Shown: positions 1 to 6,271 of the stretch, in pieces
How the letters are laid out: the number at the start of each line of letters is the position of its first letter
How positions within the stretch are numbered: the first letter of the stretch is position 1
NCBI GenBank assembly: GCA_013812695.1
Contig: JACCSZ010000028.1
Span: 1-9,988, forward strand
DNA from: Gemmatimonadales bacterium
GTDB lineage: Bacteria; Gemmatimonadota; Gemmatimonadetes; Gemmatimonadales; GWC2-71-9
Length of the DNA stretch: 9,988 nt
Direction of reading: 5' to 3'
The notes under the pieces: model-generated
Told to the model about the DNA's origin: nothing
The model's input: the letters and a program-made list of their open reading frames with translations, nothing else
Databases searched by the model: none
Made by a program: the position numbers and the translations under genes

Positions 1-197
<197 letters not shown>

Positions 198-214
198 CGC
201 CCAAAGATAGCCCG

Positions 215-1351
215 CTAGGGGCGGACCGTCACACCGACGTTTACCAGTAGCGCCCGCTCGGAGAACGAGCCTGCCGACCGCCAGACATACTCGAGCCCCA
301 GGTCGATTCCGGCGCGCTCCTGCGCGAACCTGATCCCGGAGCCCAGCGAGACCCCGACTTCGCGCGGCCGCTCGCCTGGCACCAGGCTGAACGGGAGCGT
401 GCCGTAGCGCGCCCCGAACCGGATCGGGCGGCGAGCGGGGCGGCGTGGATCCGGGGTGTACTCAGCGCCGAGCGATACCTCGAACGCGTTCTCGGCGCCG
501 GTGCCGCCCTGGGCGAGCAGATCGCTGTTGGCGCCCGACCAGGTCTCGAACATGACCGCGCTCGCGAGATCGAGCTTGGGGCGCGGGGTCCAGCGAAGCC
601 CGAGACCGAAGGTGTACGGCAGGTCGATGGTGGCCACCCTGGCCGAGTCCCGATCGACGTTGACCTTCCCGTCCGAGCGCACGCTCGCAGCCACGCTGAA
701 CGCGGTCCCGAAGTTCCGGACGACGCCGAGCGATGCGCCCACGCCGGCGAAGGACACCTCCGAGCGCTGGGTGGCCACCTGGTAGGCGGTGTCCGCGAAG
801 CTCCGTCTCGCGCGGAGACGATTCGAGCCGGTGATGACGTGGAAGGCGCCGCCCAATACCCAAGCCTCCTGCACCCGATACGCCGCGGCGACGCGCAGGT
901 CGCTCAAGCCCCCACGCGAGGCCAGCGTGTCGCTCACCGGGACCAGCACGCCCCGAAGCACGACGGTGTCGGCGCTCGCCAGCGAGAAGTCACGGCTGGT
1001 GTAGTTCGAGAAGCTGAGGCCCACCACTGCGGGATACCGGCGCACCGGGCCGGCCACCGAGAGGTGCGGAAACCGGGTCTCGCGCAACGTCGCTGTGCCG
1101 GCCGGATTCTCCACCCGCCGAAAATCCTGCAGGCCGCCGAACCCGGCCGTGAGTGCCGGGAGCCGACCCAGCGCGGCGGGATTGAGCGAGGATTCCGGAT
1201 CGAACATCCCGAAGGCGCCACCGCTCGAGAACGCGCGCGCGCTCAACGCCCGGCCCGGCATGCCGAGCCCCCGGACGCCGAACTGCGAGGACTGCGCGGA
1301 GGCGGCGGCGGGCATGCCCGCGAGAACCAGGAGGAGTATGGCTCGGTGCAC
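215..1351 (-). CDS. FadL/PorV-like outer-membrane beta-barrel protein, function unknown
   Basis: The product is 378 aa. Residues 1-19 form a clean Sec signal peptide (MHRAILLLVLAGMPAAASA, then Q). The mature N-terminus has a Gly/Ala-rich stretch leading to DPESSLNPAAL at about 51-61, which resembles the 'DPSA..NPAGL' motif of FadL, PorV and related barrels. The rest alternates polar and hydrophobic residues in many strand-like segments (for example VVGLSFSNYTSRDFSL and FEVSLGAEYTP), and the last strand is ALLVNVGVTVRP. It is therefore probably an outer-membrane barrel. FadL members import hydrophobic compounds, and PorV is a type IX secretion shuttle; I see nothing that decides the substrate. 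The start is a GTG directly after the TAA of the upstream lipoprotein gene, with no strong Shine-Dalgarno, so translation is probably coupled. The pairing suggests that the lipoprotein and barrel work together, which is inference. Confidence 0.8.
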   Translation of the reverse strand: MHRAILLLVLAGMPAAASAQSSQFGVRGLGMPGRALSARAFSSGGAFGMFDPESSLNPAALGRLPALTAGFGGLQDFRRVENPAGTATLRETRFPHLSVAGPVRRYPAVVGLSFSNYTSRDFSLASADTVVLRGVLVPVSDTLASRGGLSDLRVAAAYRVQEAWVLGGAFHVITGSNRLRARRSFADTAYQVATQRSEVSFAGVGASLGVVRNFGTAFSVAASVRSDGKVNVDRDSARVATIDLPYTFGLGLRWTPRPKLDLASAVMFETWSGANSDLLAQGGTGAENAFEVSLGAEYTPDPRRPARRPIRFGARYGTLPFSLVPGERPREVGVSLGSGIRFAQERAGIDLGLEYVWRSAGSFSERALLVNVGVTVRP

Positions 1352-2599
1352 TTACGGGTTCTCGAAAGGGAAGGCGCGCTGGTAGGTGATGCGGAGCCGC
1401 GGGGCGACGGACGCGCCGGCACCGCTCGAGCGGGTGGAAAAGAACACGGCGCGGGCGAAGGTGGCCGCTTCCCGCTGGTCGGGCATCCGGATGAACACGC
1501 TCTGCGGACGCGCTCGCGAGCTCTGCCAGAGCTGCACGAACCGCGTCAGCTCGAGCCGCACGGTATCGCTCTGCACCGTCGCCAAGGTATCGAGGCGCAT
1601 GAACAGCAGGTCCTCGGTAAGCGGCGACTTGGCGCCCAGGTCGCCGATGACCGCCTGGGTTTGCAGCAAGGTCGGGTCGGTGGGCAGGCCGATGATGGGG
1701 CGGACGGGCGTCAGCTCCAGCGTGGCGCGCACGATCGTGATCGAGTCCAGCAATTCGTCCGACAGTCCGAACCGCAGCAGCGCCCGGGAGGACGGTTCCC
1801 CGCCCACGGTGAGCTGCGTGTCGTCCGGCACCAGCGGATTCTGCGTGACGAACGTATTGAACGCGGTGACCCGACTGAGCGACTGCCTCCGGGCCGAGCC
1901 CGTGTCGGGTACGTCCACCGTGACGAAGCTGGTGAAGCTGGCCGCGCTGCTCCCGCCCAGCGAGCCGACGCGAATGCCGGTCGGCGTCTCGGCCGCGATC
2001 CGGAGCCCGATGGCCAGCACGCTGTCACCGCCGGGTGGCAGCGCCACCGGGGCCAGGTCCACCCCGCGGATGGTGGTGCTGATGGCACCGGTGTTGACCG
2101 TGTCCGGCACCGCAATGGTGCCGATCAGATTGGGGTCGGCCAGCAGCGGGTCGATGCCGTCGAAGGTAGCGGTGCTGTCGACCGTGCTTGGGAGACGGTA
2201 CAGAAAGACCGTGAGCCCGTTCACCAGCGTGTCGCGGGCCACGAGGGTGAGGTTGATCACCACGGAATCCACCGTGTATGCCCGAAGTGTGTCACGCACG
2301 GTGATCGAGTCGCCGCGCGGCAGGAAGCGATAGACGGCCCGATCTTCCGAGGGCGCGAAGCCGTTGGACACGAGGAGGGCCCTGCCTTTGCCGCGGTCGA
2401 CGTAGCCAAACGCCCGGTCCTGGAACGCGGGGAAGCTGCTGTCGCGTCCTTGGAGCGCGGGTACGATGGTGTCGAAGACCTCCACCGTGCCGCCGGGACA
2501 CAGCGCCGGGCAGTCCGCCGGCGAGGTGAGCCGCTCCTGACAGGCCGTGACGACGGCCGCGCTCACCAACACCCCCCCGGCCCACCGCCAGCCGCTCAC
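1352..2599 (-). CDS. Predicted lipoprotein with two DNRLRE-like beta domains, function unknown
   Basis: The product is 415 aa. The N-terminus is a lipoprotein signal: a hydrophobic stretch, then VVTAC with Cys20 as lipidation site. Cys30 and Cys34 follow soon after and may form a disulfide. The rest is all-beta in appearance. Two halves look related: RAVYRF at 87-92 and RALLRF at 272-277, each followed by alternating strands (SVVINLTLV; ATLELTPVR). The C-terminal half ends with an LTRFVQLW segment, an F-rich strand and APRLRITY, the usual ending of DNRLRE carbohydrate-binding-like domains. I chose the GTG at 2599: it overlaps the cdd stop (GTGA), puts the lipobox close to the N-terminus, and has AAGGAG 8 nt upstream. 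An upstream ATG at 2809 would add 70 Arg-rich residues antisense in character to cdd and is rejected. It likely sits in the outer membrane, either periplasm-facing or surface-exposed. The DNRLRE call is by eye and uncertain. Confidence 0.78.
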   Translation of the reverse strand: MSGWRWAGGVLVSAAVVTACQERLTSPADCPALCPGGTVEVFDTIVPALQGRDSSFPAFQDRAFGYVDRGKGRALLVSNGFAPSEDRAVYRFLPRGDSITVRDTLRAYTVDSVVINLTLVARDTLVNGLTVFLYRLPSTVDSTATFDGIDPLLADPNLIGTIAVPDTVNTGAISTTIRGVDLAPVALPPGGDSVLAIGLRIAAETPTGIRVGSLGGSSAASFTSFVTVDVPDTGSARRQSLSRVTAFNTFVTQNPLVPDDTQLTVGGEPSSRALLRFGLSDELLDSITIVRATLELTPVRPIIGLPTDPTLLQTQAVIGDLGAKSPLTEDLLFMRLDTLATVQSDTVRLELTRFVQLWQSSRARPQSVFIRMPDQREAATFARAVFFSTRSSGAGASVAPRLRITYQRAFPFENP

Positions 2600-2982
2600 G
2601 CGAGCTGCTCCTTGCCGAAGGCCGCGGGTAGGAGCTCGGCAATCGTCCAGCGGACGACGGCGCTGGGGCTCACGCCTTCCACGGCGAGGTCCCGCCCGAA
2701 TTCGGACAGCACCTGCCGGCACGCCCCGCACGGCGCCGCCGGCGGATTGGCGTCGGACACCACGACCGCGCGCCGGAACCGCTGCGCGCCCGCCGCCACC
2801 GCCGCGCACACCGCGGCGCGCTCGGCGCAGATCGTGAGGCCGTAGGAGGCATTCTCGACGTTGCAGCCCACGAACACGCGGCCGTCGTCGGCCTCGAGTG
2901 CGCAGCCCACGCGGAATCTCGAGTATGGGGCGTACGCGCGCTGCTGGACGGCGCGGGCCGCTTCGAGTAGCGTATCAGTCAC
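2596..2982 (-). CDS. cdd: Cytidine deaminase
   Basis: The product is 128 aa, the usual length of the small homotetrameric zinc cytidine deaminases. It converts cytidine and deoxycytidine to uridine and deoxyuridine with release of ammonia, in pyrimidine salvage in the cytosol. The zinc ligands are Cys52 (in TICAERAA), Cys85 and Cys88 (in PCGACRQ), and Glu54 is the catalytic proton shuttle. YAPYSRFRVG at 17-26 and GCNVENASYG at 39-48 are the conserved substrate-binding segments. The GTG at 2982 is chosen: GAGG sits 6 nt upstream and the resulting N-terminus (MTDTLLEAARAV) fits the family. It overlaps the 3' end of deoB by 8 nt, and its stop overlaps the next GTG start by 4 nt. Co-transcription with deoB fits one salvage route: deamination, then phosphorolysis to (deoxy)ribose-1-phosphate, then DeoB. 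No nucleoside phosphorylase gene is in the window. Confidence 0.96.
   Translation of the reverse strand: MTDTLLEAARAVQQRAYAPYSRFRVGCALEADDGRVFVGCNVENASYGLTICAERAAVCAAVAAGAQRFRRAVVVSDANPPAAPCGACRQVLSEFGRDLAVEGVSPSAVVRWTIAELLPAAFGKEQLA
2608..2613 (-). promoter_or_regulatory. Shine-Dalgarno AAGGAG for the DNRLRE-like lipoprotein
   Basis: AAGGAG lies inside the last codons of cdd, 8 nt before the GTG at 2599. It is the strongest Shine-Dalgarno in the left operon and decides the start of the lipoprotein gene against the much longer upstream alternative. Confidence 0.75.
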
Positions 2983-4144
2983 TCCAGACCTCGGACAGAA
3001 ACGAAGCGCCCGCCGAGAGCGGCGGGACCCCAAGAAAATCGGCCACGGTCTGGCCGATGTCGGCGAAAGTCGAACGCCGGCCGAGTGCGACCGGCCGCAC
3101 GCGCGGGCCCACGGCCAGCACTGGCACAACTTCTCGCGAGTGATCGGTGGAGGGCGTCGTCGGATCGTTGCCGTGATCGGCGGTAAAGATAACGAGGTCC
3201 TCCTCGCGCACGGCGGCGAGCATCCGCGGCAGCGCGGCGTCGAGCGCTCGGAGGCCGGCGTGAAAGCCGGCCACATCGTTCCGATGCCCCCAGCTCTGGT
3301 CGAATTCGATCACGTTCGCCAGCAGCAGCCCGCGTCGCATCGACTGGAGCGCGCCGTGGATCAAGGCGTACGCCTCGCCGTTCGTCGCGGCATGAATGCT
3401 CGAGATCCCGCGGCCGGCAAACAGGTCGTCCACCTTCCCCACGCCAACCCGGGGCACGTGGTGTTCGGCGAGCCGGTCGAGCAGCGTGGCGCCCGGGGGC
3501 GGCAGGCTCAGGTCTTTGCGCCGCGGCGTGCGTTCCCAGGCGCCGGGCTCCCCGATGAAGGGCCGCGCGATCACGCGCGAAACTCCGTGCTGGCCCTGGA
3601 GCAGCTCGCGGGCGACGGCACAGCCGGCGTAGAGCTCCGACAGCGGGACCGTCGCTTCGTGCGCGGCCACCTGAAAGACGCTGTCGGCCGAGGTGTACAC
3701 GATCCACCGGCCGCTCCGGCGGTGCTCGGCACCGAAATCGTCGAGCACGCGTGTACCCGACGCCGCCAGGTTCCCGAGGACGCCCCGACCCGTACGGCGC
3801 GCGAACTCGTCGATGACCTCCGCGGGAAAGCCCTGCGGATACGTCGGGAACGGAGCCGCCAGCACGAGCCCGCAGAGCTCCCAGTGGCCGGTCGTACTGT
3901 CCTTGCCCGGACTCGAGGGCACGGCCACGCCATGCGCCGCCTTCGGACGCTCGACCGCCGCCACTCCCTGGAGGGGGGCACAACGGCCGAGCCCGAGCGC
4001 CTCCAGGTTGGGAAGCGAGAGCCCGCCCACGGCTCGCGCGAGGTTGCCGAGCGTGTCGCTGCCGGCGTCGCCGTACGCTTGCGTGTCGGGTGCGGGACCA
4101 ATGCCGAGGCCGTCGAGCACCAGGATTGCCGCGCGCCGGCTCAC
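2975..4144 (-). CDS. deoB: Phosphopentomutase
   Basis: The product is 389 aa, a full-length member of the alkaline-phosphatase superfamily. It interconverts ribose-1-phosphate or deoxyribose-1-phosphate with the 5-phosphates, linking nucleoside breakdown to central carbon metabolism. The metal site is complete by motif: Asp11 (VLDGLGIG), Asp282 and His287 (FDQSWGHRND), Asp323 and His324 (TADHGNDPTT), and His335 (STDHSRE). Thr85 in DSTTGHWE is the residue that becomes phosphorylated in the family. The cap domain falls roughly between residues 100 and 215. The start is GTG, overlapping the alr stop as GTGA, with a modest GGGGA 6 nt upstream. Its 3' end overlaps cdd by 8 nt. Translational coupling to alr is likely. 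No frameshift or missing key residue is seen. Confidence 0.96.
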   Translation of the reverse strand: MSRRAAILVLDGLGIGPAPDTQAYGDAGSDTLGNLARAVGGLSLPNLEALGLGRCAPLQGVAAVERPKAAHGVAVPSSPGKDSTTGHWELCGLVLAAPFPTYPQGFPAEVIDEFARRTGRGVLGNLAASGTRVLDDFGAEHRRSGRWIVYTSADSVFQVAAHEATVPLSELYAGCAVARELLQGQHGVSRVIARPFIGEPGAWERTPRRKDLSLPPPGATLLDRLAEHHVPRVGVGKVDDLFAGRGISSIHAATNGEAYALIHGALQSMRRGLLLANVIEFDQSWGHRNDVAGFHAGLRALDAALPRMLAAVREEDLVIFTADHGNDPTTPSTDHSREVVPVLAVGPRVRPVALGRRSTFADIGQTVADFLGVPPLSAGASFLSEVWSD

Positions 4145-5238
4145 GATCGATCCCCGTACCGGCGGGGCACGCGGGCGCCGAGCCCCGTCAGCATCTCGTA
4201 CGCGATCGTGCCGGCGGCGGCGGCCTGCTGGTCGAGGGAGACGCGTCCGCCGTAGACCGTCGCCACATCGCCCGGCAACGCCTGACCCTCACCGACGTCG
4301 ATCATAGTCATGTCCATCGTCACCCGGCCTACCACCTGCGCCAGCCGGCCGTTCAGCTCGATCCGCCGGGCCGGGACCCGTGGGGCATCCTCGCGGGTCG
4401 ACCGTGGGAACCCGTCGGCATAGCCCAATCCCACGGTGGCGATTGTCGTGGGACCCGGCGCGCGCCAGGTGGCTCCGTAGCTCACGGTGTCGCTGGCGCG
4501 CACCTGACGCACGGCCAGCACGCGCGCCCGGAGGGCGGCAACCGGTACCGGGACAATGCCGTGGCCTGCGCCGCCGCCGTACAGAAAGATGCCCGGGCGG
4601 ATCAGGTCGGCGGCGAAGCGCCGTCCCTGCAGCGCGCCCGCGCTGTTGGCGGCGTGCACCAGTGGCGGCCGTCGCGGCAGTGCAGTCAGCACTCCCTGCA
4701 GGCGATCCCACTGCGTCGTGGCGGAGCCGGGGTCGGCGTCGGCGCTGTGAAAGTGGGTGAAGATACCTTCCCAGCCTGGGGCCTCGTGGAGGAGCGCGGC
4801 GGCGGCGGTCAGCGCCGCCGCGTCATGCCAGCAGATCCCGGCGCGCCCCATGCCGGTATCGATCTCGACGTGAAACGGTCGATCGGTCCGCCGGCACCAC
4901 AGGTCGAGCGAAGCCGGGTCGCCGATGGTCGGACGGATATCGTCGGCGAGGTGCATGTCGATGGCGGCAGGCAACAGCGGGCTCACGGCCAGGATGGGCC
5001 GGGAGATGCCAGCCCGCCGGAGCACCGCTCCCTCGTCGGTCGAGGCCACGCCGTAGCCCCACGGCTCGAGCGGCTCGAGTGCCCGCACCAAGGCGACGGC
5101 GCCGAGACCGTAGCCGTTAGCTTTGACCATCGGCAGCAGGCGGGTTCCCGTGAGGCCGGCGAGCGTGCGGGCGTTGGCCGCGAGCGCACCCAGGTCGACA
5201 TCCACCCAGGCCCGGGCCGTGTCGGGGGTAAAGGTCAT
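4141..5238 (-). CDS. alr: Alanine racemase (PLP-dependent)
   Basis: The product is 365 aa, typical length. It interconverts L- and D-alanine for peptidoglycan precursor synthesis in the cytosol. Lys39 in MVKANGYGLG is the pyridoxal-phosphate Schiff-base lysine. Tyr254 in SYGATW is the second catalytic base. Arg132 in DTGMGRAG and Arg214 in IRPGIFLYG match the arginines that sit by the active site and the PLP ring nitrogen. VGRVTMDM at 303-310 is the conserved C-terminal domain segment facing the partner subunit. The N-terminal TIM barrel and C-terminal beta domain are both present. The start ATG at 5238 gives the standard beginning (MTFTPDTARAWVDVDLGAL), although no clear Shine-Dalgarno precedes it. 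It is the first gene of the minus-strand run and diverges from mazG across 38 bp. Confidence 0.96.
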   Translation of the reverse strand: MTFTPDTARAWVDVDLGALAANARTLAGLTGTRLLPMVKANGYGLGAVALVRALEPLEPWGYGVASTDEGAVLRRAGISRPILAVSPLLPAAIDMHLADDIRPTIGDPASLDLWCRRTDRPFHVEIDTGMGRAGICWHDAAALTAAAALLHEAPGWEGIFTHFHSADADPGSATTQWDRLQGVLTALPRRPPLVHAANSAGALQGRRFAADLIRPGIFLYGGGAGHGIVPVPVAALRARVLAVRQVRASDTVSYGATWRAPGPTTIATVGLGYADGFPRSTREDAPRVPARRIELNGRLAQVVGRVTMDMTMIDVGEGQALPGDVATVYGGRVSLDQQAAAAGTIAYEMLTGLGARVPRRYGDRS

Positions 5239-5276
5239 GGCGAGCCGGCGGGTATCTTATTCCGCGAGGGGCACAC
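5239..5276. promoter_or_regulatory. Divergent alr / mazG spacer
   Basis: This 38-bp gap must serve two diverging genes. It contains a short A/T-rich patch (TATCTTAT, about 5253-5260) that stands out in this G+C-rich window. Read on the minus strand as TAAGAT it could be a -10 box about 14 nt before the alr start, which would imply a very short or absent leader. On the plus strand GAGGGG at 5266-5271 is a good Shine-Dalgarno 5 nt before the mazG ATG. No convincing -35 elements are visible, so promoters probably extend into the coding regions. Confidence 0.35.
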
Positions 5277-6071
5277 ATGCAAGACAAATCAGCGCTGGGG
5301 CGTGCGCTGGCGATGGTGCGCGACCTCCGGACGCGCTGCGCGTGGGATCGCGCCCAGACCCGTGAATCGTTGCGCCCATACCTCGTCGAGGAAGCGCTCG
5401 AGCTCGACCAGGCGCTCGGCGAAGGCGGGACGGACGCGATCCTGGACGAGCTGAGCGATCTGCTGCTGCACGTCGCCTTTCAGCTCGTCATCGGAGAGGA
5501 ACGGCAGGAGTTCTCCCCCGACGACGTGGCGGCCGCGCTCGAGCGAAAGATGCGCCGGCGTCACCCGCACCTGTTCGATCTGGGCGACGCGGAGCCGTGG
5601 GAGCAGATCAAACGGAAGGAGCGCCTTGGCCCCACCCTCGCCGGGATCACCCCGGCGCTCCCGCCGCTGCTCAAGGCCTACCGGCTTCAAGAACGGGCGG
5701 CATCGGTGGGTTTCGATTGGCCGGACGTGCGCGGACCGCTCGAAAAGGTGCGCGAGGAGCTGGCCGAAGTCGAGGAGGAGCTGGCGCACGGTAAGCCCGC
5801 ACGGTCCGAGGCGCCGATGGAAAACGACCCGAACCCGCCCGCAAATTCCAGCGATGCGCTGCTCGATGAGATCGGCGACCTGTTGTTCGCGGTCGTCAAT
5901 CTGGCGCGCAAGGCCGGCGTACACCCGGGACCCGCGCTGGACCACGCCAACCGCAAATTCCGGCAGCGCTTCGAAGCGGTCGAGCAACTGGCCGCCGTGC
6001 GGGGCATCGAGCTCCACAGCGCGGGGCTGGCGGTGCTGGACGGGCTGTGGGATGAGGTGAAAGTTCGGTAG
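5277..6071 (+). CDS. mazG: Nucleoside triphosphate pyrophosphohydrolase MazG
   Basis: The product is 264 aa, close to the two-domain E. coli type. MazG hydrolyses NTPs and dNTPs to the monophosphate and pyrophosphate and is tied to nucleotide-pool cleaning and stress responses. The N-terminal domain has CAWDRAQTRESL at 21-32 (family consensus CPWDxxQTHxSL; Pro and His are replaced), EEALE at 38-42 and DELSDLLLHVAFQ at 57-69, the acidic metal site. The C-terminal domain has EELAE at 160-164 and DEIGDLLFAVVNLAR at 197-211, with Glu198 and Asp201. GFDWPD at 145-150 is the usual link between domains. An insert of about 20 residues, rich in Pro and Asn (about 172-192), separates the two acidic helices of the C-terminal domain. 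The ATG at 5277 has GAGGGG 5 nt upstream. It is a single-gene unit as far as can be seen, ending convergently with asnS. Confidence 0.95.
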   Translation: MQDKSALGRALAMVRDLRTRCAWDRAQTRESLRPYLVEEALELDQALGEGGTDAILDELSDLLLHVAFQLVIGEERQEFSPDDVAAALERKMRRRHPHLFDLGDAEPWEQIKRKERLGPTLAGITPALPPLLKAYRLQERAASVGFDWPDVRGPLEKVREELAEVEEELAHGKPARSEAPMENDPNPPANSSDALLDEIGDLLFAVVNLARKAGVHPGPALDHANRKFRQRFEAVEQLAAVRGIELHSAGLAVLDGLWDEVKVR

Positions 6072-6086
6072 GTGGGAGGTGAGGAC

Positions 6087-6154
6087 GGAACGACGGAAGG
6101 GCGGAAAGGCGGAAACGCGGAAAGGCGGAAAGGCGGAAAGGCGGAAAGGCGGAG
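6087..6154 (+). repeat. 8-bp tandem repeat, consensus GGAAAGGC
   Basis: Five exact copies of GGAAAGGC (6103-6110 and four in a row at 6119-6150) are interrupted by one GGAAACGC copy at 6111-6118. Degenerate copies flank them: GGAACGAC at 6087, GGAAGGGC at 6095 and GGAG at 6151. The array starts 15 nt after the mazG stop. It is purely purine on the plus strand apart from one C per unit (two in the GGAAACGC copy). Such an array is prone to slippage, so copy number may vary between strains. The period of 8 is not a multiple of 3, and I see no gene in it. Confidence 0.9.
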
Positions 6155-6165
6155 CGCGAATGTGG

Positions 6166-6190
6166 GTCATCCCGAGCGTAGCGAGGGATC
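6166..6190. repeat. REP-like dispersed intergenic element with imperfect hairpin
   Basis: The core TCATCCCGAGCGTAGCGAGG continues to GATC. ATCCC at 6169-6173 pairs with GGGAT at 6185-6189, and an inner GC/GC pair forms after a two-base mismatch. I recognise this as a variant of the widespread 'CATCC(T/C)GAGCG..GCGA.GGATC' element, found in many copies in intergenic DNA of several phyla and often mistranslated as HPERSEGS or IPSVARD peptides. Both peptides appear here in the forward frames. Its place between convergent gene ends is typical. It may aid bidirectional termination or mRNA 3'-end stability; that role is inferred. Confidence 0.7.
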
Positions 6191-6240
6191 GGGTCGCGGT
6201 GAGCTCACGCGCATGCGTCGGCCGTTCCCTCGCCGTGCTC

Positions 6241-6254
6241 GGGACGGCGGTCCC
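6241..6254 (-). terminator. Weak hairpin after asnS, possible terminator
   Basis: GGGAC and GTCCC form a 5-bp stem around GGCG, 18 nt downstream of the asnS stop. No T-tract follows on either strand, so a standard intrinsic terminator is not supported. The rest of the 200-bp mazG/asnS spacer holds the tandem array, the REP-like element and two short perfect palindromes (GTGAGCTCAC at 6199-6208, CGCATGCG at 6210-6217), but no gene. Confidence 0.25.
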
Positions 6255-6271
6255 TCGGTCCGTCGTTCCGT

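Noticed and set aside
839..2845. A 668-codon open frame on the plus strand
   Set aside because: It lies antisense to the barrel, lipoprotein and cdd genes, all of which have signal peptides or family motifs. Its product is Arg/Gly/His-rich with no domain, as expected from the complement of G+C-rich genes.
2975..2982. Possible frameshift at the deoB/cdd overlap
   Set aside because: Both proteins have normal full lengths and complete motifs. The 8-nt overlap with a GAGG site in front of the cdd GTG is an ordinary operon junction.
2861..5454. Long plus-strand open frames over deoB and alr (2861-4255 and 4090-5454)
   Set aside because: The minus strand carries complete DeoB and Alr with all catalytic residues. 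The plus-strand products are low-complexity shadows, and the second also runs into mazG in the wrong frame.
6087..6154. CRISPR array
   Set aside because: The 8-bp units are directly adjacent with no spacers, and no cas genes are nearby. It is a simple tandem repeat.
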